A stretch of 64,000 nt of DNA from Heterobilharzia americana (taxonomy: Eukaryota; Platyhelminthes; Trematoda; Strigeidida; Schistosomatidae). A model generated the notes under the pieces. It was not told the origin of the DNA and made no database searches. It worked only from the letters and a program-made list of their open reading frames with translations. The stretch covers positions 47,986,691 to 48,050,690 of the forward strand of contig OX104134.1 of assembly GCA_944470555.2 (NCBI GenBank), read 5' to 3'. Position numbers and translations under genes: made by a program. Position 1 is the stretch's first letter. Every line of letters begins with the position of its first letter. Of the stretch, positions 1 to 11,642 are shown one piece after another.

Positions 1-1020
1 TTCCAGTTGTAAACTTTAAGCATACTTTTGTGCAAGGCGTCAAACCTCCTGAGGTACCTCTGTGCTCTGCCTATGGAAACTTTCAAAGCGGTTGTTTGTG
101 TTGTTCCCAGAGTCAGAACATCGCTGTTAAACGCCGCACTCCACATACGTTTTCGATGCTGCCAGTATCGGTTGACGTATTCGGCGACGTTGCGGTCTAA
201 TCTACTAATGATTTTGTAATACCTGTAGAACCTGAGAAATTACAACAACACACTTCTCACCTCCCAGTGTATTCACATGACACCAAACGACACAGGTATG
301 CTTCCACTATCGAATTCGGGGTCTGTAATTTGTGCTACCGTAGTATTTTTTCAAACTTACTCTTTTACACAACGCCCGGCATACATGGAACGCACAAAGC
401 ACGATGTTAGCTTGCCTGTGCGTCTCTTGGACGGCGGAGATTTCCGCGCGTGAGCAATCCATAATAAGCGTCTGCGTCATCCTTGCCTCCTGCATAACTT
501 CTCTAAAACTATCTAGGATCCGTATTGCACCCCTTTTCAGCTCCTTCTTTTTCCATGCAAACAGCAGAGGACGTCCGCGACCGCAGTTATCAGTAATCAC
601 CAACTGAAACAATCGGTACCTATCTAATTATCATTACATAGAGACTTTACCTTCCCCGGTTGGTGTTATAAAGTCGATGCCGACTACTTCCGGATATTGG
701 TGATATAGTCGTAGTTGCTCAGTCGAGGCAAAGCACACTCTGGATAGCACCTGAGAACTACCGTCTCCGAATCAAATTTCTTCAAACTTCCCCTCTTACT
801 CAAAAAGTCGAATACCTCCGATTGCGTCCCACCATCTAAACAGAATTATATTCATAATTGCCAAACTACCTTTAATGACTTTCAACTTCATGTTTCTTAC
901 ATCCTTTGCCGTAACTACCTTGTCCCATTCATCCATAACATGCAAAATGACATCATCTGTAGAGGATGACTGCTGTAAAATAGGCCTCAAATTCTCCTTC
1001 TCCTCTCCCGTTAGACGTCT
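1..1020 (-). pseudogene. Mutator-like (MULE) transposase relic
   Basis: Reading the minus strand from about 1020 down to the window edge gives, in order, pieces typical of MULE transposases: a region with TAKDVRNMKLK (about 900), FASTEQLRLYHQYPEVVGID (about 735-675, carrying the first acidic residue), LFQLVITDNCGRGRPLLFAW (about 612-550), MDCSRAEISAV followed by LCAFHVCRA (about 470-375, the second acidic residue and the C-x2-H motif), and near 60-110 a NNRFESFHRQ-like piece matching the late helical part of the catalytic domain. The pieces lie in different frames with stops between them, so this is a dead copy, and it continues beyond base 1. Mutator-like elements (Curupira group) are known from schistosomes; assignment to that group is inference. 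No terminal inverted repeats or target duplication can be seen because the left end is outside the window. Confidence 0.65.
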
Positions 1021-4000
1021 GCTCAGGCATCACAAACCATAAATGACTGGGTACAAGGGTGGTTATGAACCATTTGTTAGGATCTAACAGTATACTCATC
1101 CATCTTCAATGCAAAACGAAACATCGATGGACAGTTTTGAAACTTGGACCTAAGACTATTCTCATAGACAGGAGGAATTATGGTTTTTTTATCAAACCCA
1201 TACCTTGGGGTTTGCGTTTACACCGAAAGTACACTTAAACACGATAACAGTGTACTTCAAATGAGGATCTCCGGATCCCTTGCTTTTCAAATGCACATAG
1301 TGAGTGCAAGTGACCTACGTTCATCGTAAAATACAACAGTTACATACTCTCTGAAATTAATTGGCTGCTTCTTCAACAGCTTTCCAGCTGAAGAATGACT
1401 TCGGCAACACCACTTCCTGGAATGCTCCAGTTATGTCTACTGAGACTGCAGCACTTTCAGAAGCTTGGGATGTCCTACTTAAAAATGCAGATTCATCATC
1501 AAATAACGAAAGAAAAATCCGACAGCAGGCATATTGCAGGGGGATTGACAATTCTCAGTGCACAATAATGTTACAAAATCAACTGGTGCTCAATAAAAGT
1601 CAGAAACATGAGGGATCAGAGCCATTGTTACGTATCTTGATACATACTTCCTAAAAAAACAAAAAACTAACCGCTTATGTCCAAAAGGTAGTTGTTGACA
1701 ATATAAATCTCTTACAACAAAATATCCCAGTATTCTGAGTATATCACATACACTTCAACTAATCCCATGTAGCAAACTACCGGAGCATGATTAGACATGA
1801 GAAACCTGCTTCACTTATGTGGCTCAAGGTAGCTTGGAAACAGAAGCCAGCCAAATTCGATTTGGGGATAGCTTATAGTCACACTCAAAGAAGACAGTTC
1901 AATAAACAAATAACATTACATCTGCTAGGGTCGAAGGCACACCCTCCATAGCGGGGGTAAAATATTCAAAGAAGCGTCACAACTATCAAATAGGGTGGTG
2001 AGGACGGATTTTCAGATCATTTTGTCGTTACAAAATCTAATCTGTTTCACAACTGTTTTTGATGCTGAATTGGATAGGTGTTCATTGATGAATTAAGTAT
2101 GCATGCAACTCGGAAACACGCATCATTACTGAACTGAGATCACTACGTTATGTATTGTATTCAGCGTTACAAACAGCCAACATATTTGGCCTGTCTGCAT
2201 AGTTCTGTGTTTCGCCAGATAAAAGTCTATTTTGACATCAATTCTTATATACATCAGTGAAAAGTTTGTGCTTTGTGCAATTGACCGGTGTATTATAGGT
2301 AACTTTTTAATGAAGGGTTTGCGCGTAACGATAAGTTTTACTTTGGTAAATGTATGAATAAGTATTAGTGAAAAGCTTCAACTGTTGGTATGACTGCAGG
2401 TAGTTTTTTTGCTCGAAGTGTATAAGGACTAATCATCGTGTGCTAACGTTCATTAGAATCCTTATGCTTGTAGCTTCATTTACCGAAGAGAACTCAGTCC
2501 AACGATTTCGGTAGTCAGTAAGTATCTATATGATCGCATAATTCAGACAAATGTTTAAATTTAAACATTTCTTCCTCTTCAAGTGTGACAGTTCACAGCA
2601 ACATAGATGTATTTTATTAGGAACGGTTATTGAGTTACAGAAAAATAAACTCTGAAAGAATTGTCGTCCAAATAGCAATGGCTTTTGCATAGAACTGAGA
2701 CGTTTCATTTTGTAGTGTGCAGCATTATAATGGAATTGTACTCGCCGTTTATTATTTCCAACGGGTGAAGTCACATGACATGAAGCACCAGGATATCTGT
2801 TACGTAAGACTGATACATACAAGTTGCCTTTACTAGCATCTAGTTAACTGACAACTTAGACTTGCTTCTGCTTTGATTTTGGCCGTCGTTATCGCCGACG
2901 AGAAAGTGTCAACATTTGTTTTAAAGGAGGCTTCGTAAAGAGTTGTTGTCGGGAGTTGGTCAACGAGTGAGCTTATTTTGAAACCGCCCAGAAACTGGGG
3001 GCAAACCACTTAAACGCTTCAACGTTTTACTGCAGCCTACGTGACAATAATCACATTTTGCCACTAGAAAATGTTGTCCTACTCCAAGGTCACGAATCTG
3101 AAAAACACAAAACAGCAAGTTATGGAATGGTCTTCCACTTTTTATTTACATTCGCGAGCCTACATCTCAATTCAGACGCTTCCTTAAAGAGTGTCCTCAG
3201 TTTGTAGATACCCAATAATTGCCGGATATTGAAATAATTTACATAGATACAATGTACAAGGGAGCTATCAGTACGTAACCAGGGTACTGGCGGTGCATTC
3301 AATGTTAATAATCTCGAGTGAGATGAGTAATATTGTTAAATGCTACCAGTATTGTTGTCCTTATATTCTGATCTCACTTTTTAAATTGCTTGATCCCCCG
3401 ATTTACCGTGGCACCCAACTCAGAACCCCACTGACATATTACATGTTATTTTCCATGCTTAGTCCCCATATACCCCACTCTACTGTATAAACTTTTCATC
3501 TTTAGCCTTCCCTTGAGGGGTTATTTTTAGCGCACACTACATGGCTTTCTTTGGTTTCTTTTTCGACGAATACTTCCACCAGTCATCGCTTTATGGCACA
3601 GTGATCACCAATTCATACAATGGATGCAGCTTCACGTATTTTAGAATACGATGCTTAAGATAGCCAAATTCTCAGATGTAGCCCTAGCCTGAAGATCTAA
3701 AGATGTGAAGAATACCATGCTGAAGCCATAATACAGTGCGTAGTCACTGCTCACACCCCTATTATTCCATGCGTATAGTTTTATACATTGTCCCCAGAAA
3801 ATAAAGCTGGCGTAGTTCAGCTTTGCCAAGGTAGTTCTATCTCCTTCTGCAACAAACCATTTTACTTACCTCTTCTTTTTCTCCTTGTTGACAGGGTTGT
3901 GCCACTGTTTGACGCGAGAGTATGATCAAGCTAGATTAGAGCGTGGGTGGAGGCATGATTATGTTGACGATTGAGCCAGTAACGCATGCACTATCTCAGA

Positions 4001-5099
4001 GAACTGGAAGTGGCCTAAAAATACTTCGTGACCGTCAACTCTGTTGTAAATAGTCTGAGAAAGGTGGGATGGCTGTGATAAGTGGTCAGCAGTTGTGATG
4101 CTAAAGAAATAAATCAGGTGTATTTTACTGCAAAACTGACAGAAACAAGAAAAATTAATAAATAGGCATATGAAGCTTCTGAGAGTTACAAAAGAGTGCT
4201 GGTCAACTTAGTTCACTTTCGGTCACTGTTTTGTCCCCAAACACAAGAAACGGCAATATTTCTCAGGCAGTACTATAGTTACCTGCCTTCCCATAGAAGT
4301 AGAAAGTACATTTGTTACTTTAACAAAATTCAGATATTGCTTGAAAAAATGGCACTCGTTCGTATAACTCTTTATTCAAAATATACTGTTATTAAAATTA
4401 CAATACTCAAACCTACGCGCTTATCACAAGTTCGTACTATTTTTCAACAGATAACTGCACAGTCTATCACCTATTTCTACTTTATGCTATCTCGCGTCTT
4501 CTCCTTTAGTGTAGTTTCCCCCAACTCCATTTGGAAGCTTCCTCTCCTTTTCCGTGAGCTGATCTCTGGACCAGCGTCTTGAGATGTGTTGTTACGCAGG
4601 TTTCACAGATATCCCGCCCGTGTTACTTACAAATGCCATTGCCCCACCGTAATGGATGATACCCGTCAGTGCTATTTTTCGCTTTCGTTCCCATTTTAGC
4701 TCGCTTCTTACTTTTTTTATTCGTTTTTCGGGCTTCATGAAGCACTCTTCAGGTACATTGAGCTCAATAGGGCGCAGGAGTCCGCTGCATACTATGCCAT
4801 CTAGACATAATGTGGAATACATATCTGTAGTGACCAGATGCCGGCTTGTTTCCGTTTCGGCTGTGGGCTCTTTGTTGTAGGGGTAGGCGTAGAAGGGTGT
4901 TCACAAGTTAGACAGCGTCTGTTTACCTTATCAACACAACCCAAATTGACCTTGAAGAGGTAAACGAGGGGGGTAATGCAATGGTGAATGGAGGTGGAAG
5001 CGCGACAAAATATTAGCACTGTACTCACACTTTACACTAAGCCTCTTTTTACTTTCCCCCTGCCTCTGTTTTACCTCTCCCTTCACCGAGATCGTCAGT
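1021..5099. other. Unassigned region without recognised gene
   Basis: No recognisable protein family, RNA gene or complete mobile element was found. Short open frames occur (for example 4196-4582, 128 codons, plus strand), but their translations are rich in I, F, Y and S, as expected of AT-rich noncoding DNA, and show no known motif. The stretch separates the MULE relic from the first CR1-like relic and may itself be older unrecognised repeat. Confidence 0.4.
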
Positions 5100-7420
5100 T
5101 TGTGCAAGCACCCATTCTCTTCAGACCCAACATGTGCAACACCCCACCAGGCACAATAGTGTCCTGAACTTAGTCTTCACAAACGGAACCACACCCACAA
5201 AACTCCAAGTAGGTACACAATTTCCAGGTAGCGATCACAAGATTGAATATGGATACTCCAACATATCCAGCCGAAAAGACAGGAACAGTTCTAACTAGAA
5301 ACTACAAGTATGCTAAATGGGAAGAACTGCAATCGCTTCTGAGCTGCCTAGATTGGAGCCCCTACTTCACCAACAGTTCAGCCAAAGAACTCTGTCATCT
5401 ATTCTATGAATATATAGGCACAGCTCAGCACTGCATTGCTCCACCCGCTCCAAGGAGAAATGAAGAAAAACAGAGTTGACTATATACCTACGGAAGTACG
5501 CAACCGCATGCGTGACCACGGCAGAGAATACTATAAGCAGGATGACTTTTCATCGCTTGTCATACTCAAAAACACGCATGACACATTCAAGGTAGAAAGG
5601 GTACTAGAAGCTGTTAAACAAGAACGCATTCAATGCAGTAAAACTAGTAATGCAGAAGCACTAGTGAAACCGATGAAAACCCGGATAAGCAGCTCCAGAA
5701 ATACTGCTCTTAGTTTACTCATAGACAACGGGATCCTCCACGACGACCCACTACAAATCTGCGAGCTGTTCAGTTACCAGTTTGCTAGCCGCTTTACACA
5801 CAAGGGTGAAACAAAATTCAGTGGTGCACCGTCAACATCAATTCACTCGATAAGTACTGTGCTCTTCACTCAACAAAACATTTACCTAGCTAAAGCATCA
5901 CTTCGAACCTCATACAGTGATGGACCTGTTGGAATTCCAACCATCTTGCTAAAACGAGGTGGTGAAGATGCACCGCTAATTCTCTTGCAGCTCTTTCATA
6001 CGTCCCTCTCCAGTGGCAATTACCCTGAGAACTGGAAACTGTCATACATATATCCCAAGCATAAATGTGGACCAACATCCAATGTAGAAAACTACCGACC
6101 TATAAACTACGTCAGTAGTATCTAGGACTATGGAAAAGGTGGTTGTAAAAGAAGTTGTCAACTACATGACGACAAACCAATTACTCTCACCAGCACAACA
6201 TGGATTCTAGAAAGGCTGGTCATGCGCTACTAGCTATCTTGACTATCTAGACGGCGTTACAAGCAAGCGTGACCAAGGCCTATTTGTAACTACCCTCTTC
6301 TTAAACTTCAGGCGAGCATTTGGTAAGGTGCCTCACAAATGCCTGGCCACTAAATTTCAATCATATGGTTTCCAAGACCCCTTACTGTCCTGGCTTAGAA
6401 CATCTTTAGAATTCAGTAATTGCTACTCCTCCCCCAGACCTATACAAAGTGGTGTCGTCCAGGGTAGTGTGCTAGGACCGTTACTTTTCCTAATCTACGT
6501 AAACGATATCTGCAGTGTTACCTGAGATGGCATACCTTACCTTTTCGCAGACGACTTGAGGATAGTCTGCAGCTTTTCCTGTGCAGCACTAGCACAAGGT
6601 TTCTCTCAAATACAAGATCTGAAGAGAATATTCACATGGAGCGTGACCTGGCACCTCCTAAACCCAAATGAAAGTGGCATCTTCCATCTCAATAAATCCC
6701 ACCCAGAAGTGACACAACACTTGGGTGACATCGCACTGCAGATATACAACACTGTAAAAGGCCTTTACGGAATATGCAGATTCAATAGTTTCCAAAGGCA
6801 GAAGACACATTGGTCTTCTACACAGAAACATATACCTGGGACAAAACTTATACTATACAAAGTTATGGTCCGCCCAATATAAAAGTATTGCACATTTATC
6901 TATGGTAACATGAAAGTATAAGATAGAATTCGAGTAGAGAACATCCAACAAAACTTTACTCAGCGCCTACTAATACATAACGAAGGACTTGCATACGAAG
7001 CAAGATGCAAAAAACTAGAACTAGAATCACTCTGGCTGAGATGCCTGAGGCTCAACCTAACATTTCTCTTTCGCCTCTTATTTGGAAACTCTAAAACGAA
7101 CTGTGCTAGTACTTTTAAATCAACACCGATATATAGTCTACGTAATAGCGAACACACCATCCCAATAAATAAGCATCGCTCAAAACTTCAATGTAGGTCC
7201 CTCGTAACGCAATACAGTAGGCTGTGGAACAAACTTCCCGCTCCTATGTGAGCATGTCGATCTCTCGGCCAGTTTCAAAGGTTACTTAGTGAATTTCTCC
7301 TATCTAACGAATCTCATCGGTTCGCTGACGGCCAGACCACAAACGGTAAAACCATGTACAATGGTGCTACTGGTACCTAGACTCAAGGGAGACTAATAGC
7401 AATGACAAAAGTATACAATG
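5100..7420 (+). mobile_element. Decayed CR1-like non-LTR retrotransposon fragment (copy A)
   Basis: Broken endonuclease-reverse transcriptase ORF2. It begins inside the endonuclease (about 5135-5235, a NLVFTNG / VGTQFPGSDH-like end), continues through a linker with frames at 5243-5479 and 5436-6125 (SDGPVGIPTILLKRGG and NYRPINYVSS, RT blocks 1-2), then VVQGSVLGPLLFLIYVNDI at 6445-6510 and the catalytic FADD at about 6544-6556. The thumb and C-terminal region follow to about 7260 (SLRNSEHTIP, YSRLWNKLP). At least four stops or frameshifts interrupt it, at about 6124, 6200-6330, 6523 and 6880. It aligns piece by piece with the fuller copy B at 12.0-14.5 kb, so both belong to one SR1-like family. 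ORF1 and the 5' half of the endonuclease are absent, consistent with 5' truncation. Confidence 0.8.
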
Positions 7421-8433
7421 CCGAAAACCAAAGGCATTAGTTAAAATCTAATTTCTAAAAAAGAAAATTGACCGTGAGTGAACAGGAAACGGAGTGCAAT
7501 ACGATATGCAACAGTGAACTCGGTAGCTACTCTAATGTAACCTACATTTCGATATAACCTAACTGATCTCACGAGTTAACACCTATTTCTTAAAATCCAT
7601 TCCTTAAAATAATCTCTCTATCCCGGACTGATAAAAGAATTGTCTGTCGGTGCATTCTCGTAGCATGTAACATGTTTATTATTTGCCCTTTGTTACCGGT
7701 ACTAACATGTAAGTACTATGCACCACTATATTGTTTCCGTAGCCCTGATTTGATAATACTCAACGGGCAACACCATGATCATCCCCCCGGTGACCAGATA
7801 AGGGGTGGTTCCACCTTAGAAAAAACCATGAATTTCACTTAAATGTTTATAACTTCATCAAACGTTCGTATATAGGTAAGTAACAAGTGAATACCTGGTC
7901 CAAATCCTCTAATCTCTATTTCGCGGTGATATCTTCATTTTCAGACTAATTTTTATTGGCGTTAAGCGCACCTTCATCTTTTCCTACCTAAGCTTACATC
8001 CAAATAGTTGGTTCTGGATACTTCTTCAAGTGAGTTTTGTAGTCAGCACAAAGAACTCACCCAGGTGTATCATGGTTGATCTACTCCTGCCTATTTTTGT
8101 GCTCCTGCTTCGAATTTCGCCTGCTGCTCGCTTTTGTTACTCACTTTTCAGGTTTGCCTAACCAGTCCTGCATTTAAATGGAATCCTAGAAATCGCATTT
8201 GTCAGTGTGCACCATGACATTTCAACCTTAGGACGAACGTGCGCACCTCAGGGTCATGAATGTGGTGCGGCCCCACCCTCAAGAATATTGAAAGATTCAA
8301 ACAATAACCGAATAATTTCTTATTTCGAACTCAGCCTGCCTCAACACCCCTCTTATATGTCATGAATAACGGTATCTAATGTATAGCTTAACATTGTACA
8401 TGATAGTCATTTCTCTTTACTGAAATGATCAAA
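7421..8433. other. Unassigned stretch after CR1-like copy A
   Basis: No open frame with a recognisable motif. The first part may include the 3' untranslated region of copy A. The right end runs into a short dispersed tail motif at 8434. Confidence 0.35.
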
Positions 8434-8515
8434 CCTGTAAACTGGTTCGTATTCACGTAACCTATGTTGTATGAAACATATATATTATTATTGTATTAAG
8501 AGACTATATCCTTCA
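8434..8515 (+). repeat. Dispersed retroelement-like 3' tail (copy 1)
   Basis: CCTGTAAACTGGTTC is followed by an AT-rich run containing TATTATTATTG. The same core with a following AT/TAA-rich tail recurs at 15,874, 16,095 and 25,559. A shared core next to a short simple repeat is what the 3' ends of non-LTR elements look like; the family is not identified. Confidence 0.4.
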
Positions 8516-9814
8516 TAACTGGTAGGGGATTTCCATAATCAACACAACCATCTCGACAAACAACTCTTGAGGGGTAACGTTAAATACACTTCCAAAGCGC
8601 ATTCAATTTTGTACAAAATATAACGGAGGGAAAGAGGTCAGTTAGCAAGGAAGTAATGATATACAGGCGAAACGAGAACGAGCTTTTCTGAAGTTGCTAC
8701 ACATCTTCCTATCCCACGATCGCTTGCGTAGCCTGTAAAAATACAAAATATTGAAGTATCATCGTGGAGGATATATCTAATTATACTGATTGCTTTCATG
8801 AAAGACCAATAATTTACCTGTCTGAAAAAATACAGACATTGCCAGAGACTGATATCTCTTTTTTCTGCCAAGGCGCTTGTTTACTTTATGGCAAAATCAG
8901 GGAGGCTTGTTATGGTTATGTTGAGAATCTAAAACAAGCTTCAGGTGAAAACATAAGCTAGTGACTCATCAAGCACAACAATCTTCTTACACTGAACAAT
9001 AAAGGCAACCCACAAACAGCAATGATTCGCGGAGGAAAGATGAAGCAGTTTGACGGGTCGGATGAGAAGGAGGGCAAGTTTTATCTGTTAACCTTGACGG
9101 GCCATCTAGTGACCACAGAAAGGCTCGAAAGCGGCCATAATCCATTATTTTGGGTCGCGTACATTGCTCAGGGGACCACAGAAGACCCAGACGTTTACTA
9201 CGAATTATGCGCCGGCTGAAACATCAGACACGCAAACTACACAGAGCGAACAACGTAATTTCCGCTCACCCGGTATGCCGTGCCTTGTGTTAGGAAGACA
9301 TAGAGTAATGGTGCGATTTTCACACAAAGAATGTCATGGTCAAAACATACTCATGTCATTTGGTCATATGCAAGCACACTGGGGGGGAATGGAAAATTGC
9401 GATCTTTCAGGTTCTAACGGGATAACAGGATCACCTGTAGATCAAATAAGACTGTAGGTGACCACCTCAACCGCTACTGGGTGAGCAAGATCCGACAGGC
9501 ACGTACGTAACCCTGTAAGCAATACTAACAACCGGGCGACAGTCTGGCTAAGATACAGTTACATTTACCGCCTGCAAATTAAAGCTTCTGAACATATACG
9601 TTATCCGCTAACTGTTGCTGCCATTTTCTCCGCAGCTATTGGTTGCATATCTCTGGTTTTCATCAATACGTGAACTTTGGTCTAGACTTCGGTGTTCTTC
9701 GCTATTTGACGGGGAGTTGTAGCATCTTACTACTTTATCTACCACTTTACTGCAAAATCCGAGGTTGACAGACAACCAATAACTTTAATCTGTGTTGCAG
9801 ATAAGTCTCTAATC
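8516..9814. other. Unassigned stretch with short open frames
   Basis: Two adjacent plus-strand frames (8764-8961 and 9022-9219, 65 codons each) have balanced amino-acid composition (for example YLSEKIQTLPETDISFFC and LESGHNPLFWVAYIAQG), but no family is recognised and no convincing splice sites frame them. They could be remnants of an unidentified element just upstream of the CR1-like copy B. Confidence 0.3.
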
Positions 9815-9877
9815 TTGCTATTTTATTGTCAGACAGCAAATTTTTGCTTCTTTATGTCTGTGCCTTGTAGCCTTAAA

Positions 9878-11640
9878 ATGAGTAACGCTATTGCTGCCGC
9901 AAACAAACCAATACACAAGGCTAAGAGATCAAAAGTTTCGAATCCGTCACTGGGGTCTGAAAATGGCTTATTTATTATTGGTCCTTCTGTCGATCTGTCT
10001 GACGTCATGGCTGACGTATATAATGGTGTTATTACGAACAAGCGCAATATTGTTGACAACAGTAACGCGATTGCTGATCGTCAGCGTAAACTAGACTGTC
10101 TTACACCTCTGGTTTGCCTATTCAACCCTACAACGGACTTATCAGTGGATAACCTTATCAAGTGTGAAACATTGGTGAACTTTGTAGCCACCGAAGCCAG
10201 CAAACGATTGAATTCGTCGCACAACTCCATGTCCTCAATGTCCCTGATAGTTCTCCATTAGGACGTGTTGAAAGTGATCTCCTCCAAGCTTGTGGTTTGC
10301 ATGAATCTGGTTGCACAGTCCGGCGTCTTAGGAAGAGGTCCAGTTGATACCCCTGTCCAATATTATTCCAGTTTAGCTCACTCCTTGATGCGAGACACTT
10401 TCGTGGTTCGCAGAAATCTGTAAGACTCTTAAGAAGCTATGAGAATGTTGGGGTACTTCCAGATCCTACCCCACGTCAAAGACGGGCACGTGTTTCGAAA
10501 CCTTATGAAGTCCCTCTGGCAACTTCATCAGAACCGATGGCCACCCAAAACATGCTGGCGCCTGGGAGTCGGCTCCTCACACCAGATGACACTGTAAGTG
10601 TAGATCAAAAAAGCTGACCGAACATATTGTTGCAGGTACATCAGTTGCTACTGTTTCACCATCCAACATGGTAGTAAACACGGAAACTGAAGGTCAAATG
10701 TCCGCCAGTTGTGCAGATTTATTCTCAGATGATGTTGATATGGACGGGAACGGTAATGATGCGTCCGATATGCACCCGATACCTCTGAGTTTATCGACGA
10801 AACCTGCATCACCCAGGTGCAGTTACGCTGTTAAGCCTTTACCGCCCTCAGATACAATGTTGCCCTCTGGGTGTATTGACAACGCACAGTCACAAAGTGC
10901 CATGTTTCGAAAATCTAGACCTAAAAGTCCTAGTTTGAGTATACCGCCAAAGCCAATGGCACAGTAACGTTTTGCCAGCCCCGAAGCAGTTATCTTTAGA
11001 CTGTTAAACCTAATGGCCATAACGCCATTCGAATAGTGACCCCGTCTCCTACGCAGACACATTCACGACGTCCACCGATAAGACACCAAGCACTATGGCA
11101 CCCTTACCAACAACAGAAGGGTAGGATTCATACACCACGGTGGTAAAAAGAAGGGTTACATGCTTAAAAATGTTCAGAACACAAATGCCTCCATAGTCAA
11201 GAAAACAAGGGCTACAGGAGAAATAACAGATTTTTCTCCTCACACCCTTCTACACAACATTCAAATTCAGCGTATGCTCACCCCAGTACAACGACTCACC
11301 TCCTAACTGGAGGCCTGCCGTTCAGACGCAGGCTGTGATACTGGCTCCCCAACATAATGCACCCTACCCCTTCCCGTGCGGAAGTGAAACCACAGATTTG
11401 CCTGGCTCATTTCCGCAGACACGCATACCAGCGCTCATTCTGAAAACCCGAATTTTTACGGACTTCAAAAGTTATTAGCATCCTTTGCTGTTCAGATGAT
11501 GACGTTGCGAGTCAGCTACTTTCGACCCTGACTCACAACCGCTACCGTGATGGGGAAGATGTTACGCCAACCCGTCATCCTCCTGGCTTAATACAGTGGG
11601 TCAACACAACACAAAAAAGATAACATTAGTAGTAACCCAG
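9878..11640 (+). pseudogene. ORF1 (RNA-binding protein) of CR1-like copy B, broken
   Basis: The likely start is the ATG at 9878, giving a basic N-terminus with AAANKPIHKAKRSKV. The same frame runs to about 10,225 (LVNFVATEASKRLNSS). A frameshift then continues as HVLNVPDSSPLGRVESD and VRRLRKRSS (10,230-10,346). That pattern, a hydrophobic strand followed by an N-x-P turn and an R-L-R-K end, resembles the RRM-like module of ORF1 proteins in CR1/Jockey-type elements. More coding-like sequence follows at about 10,420-10,616 (LLRSYENVGVLPDPTPRQRR) and 10,668-10,967, a Ser/Pro-rich tail. A related ORF1 is at the right edge of the window (63,532-64,000). Role by family: binds element RNA in the transposition complex. 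Confidence 0.55.
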
Positions 11641-11642
11641 TA

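Noticed and set aside
1357..1654. Overlapping plus and minus frames of 97 and 64 codons
   Set aside because: No motif, no splice signals, and no similarity to other parts of the window.
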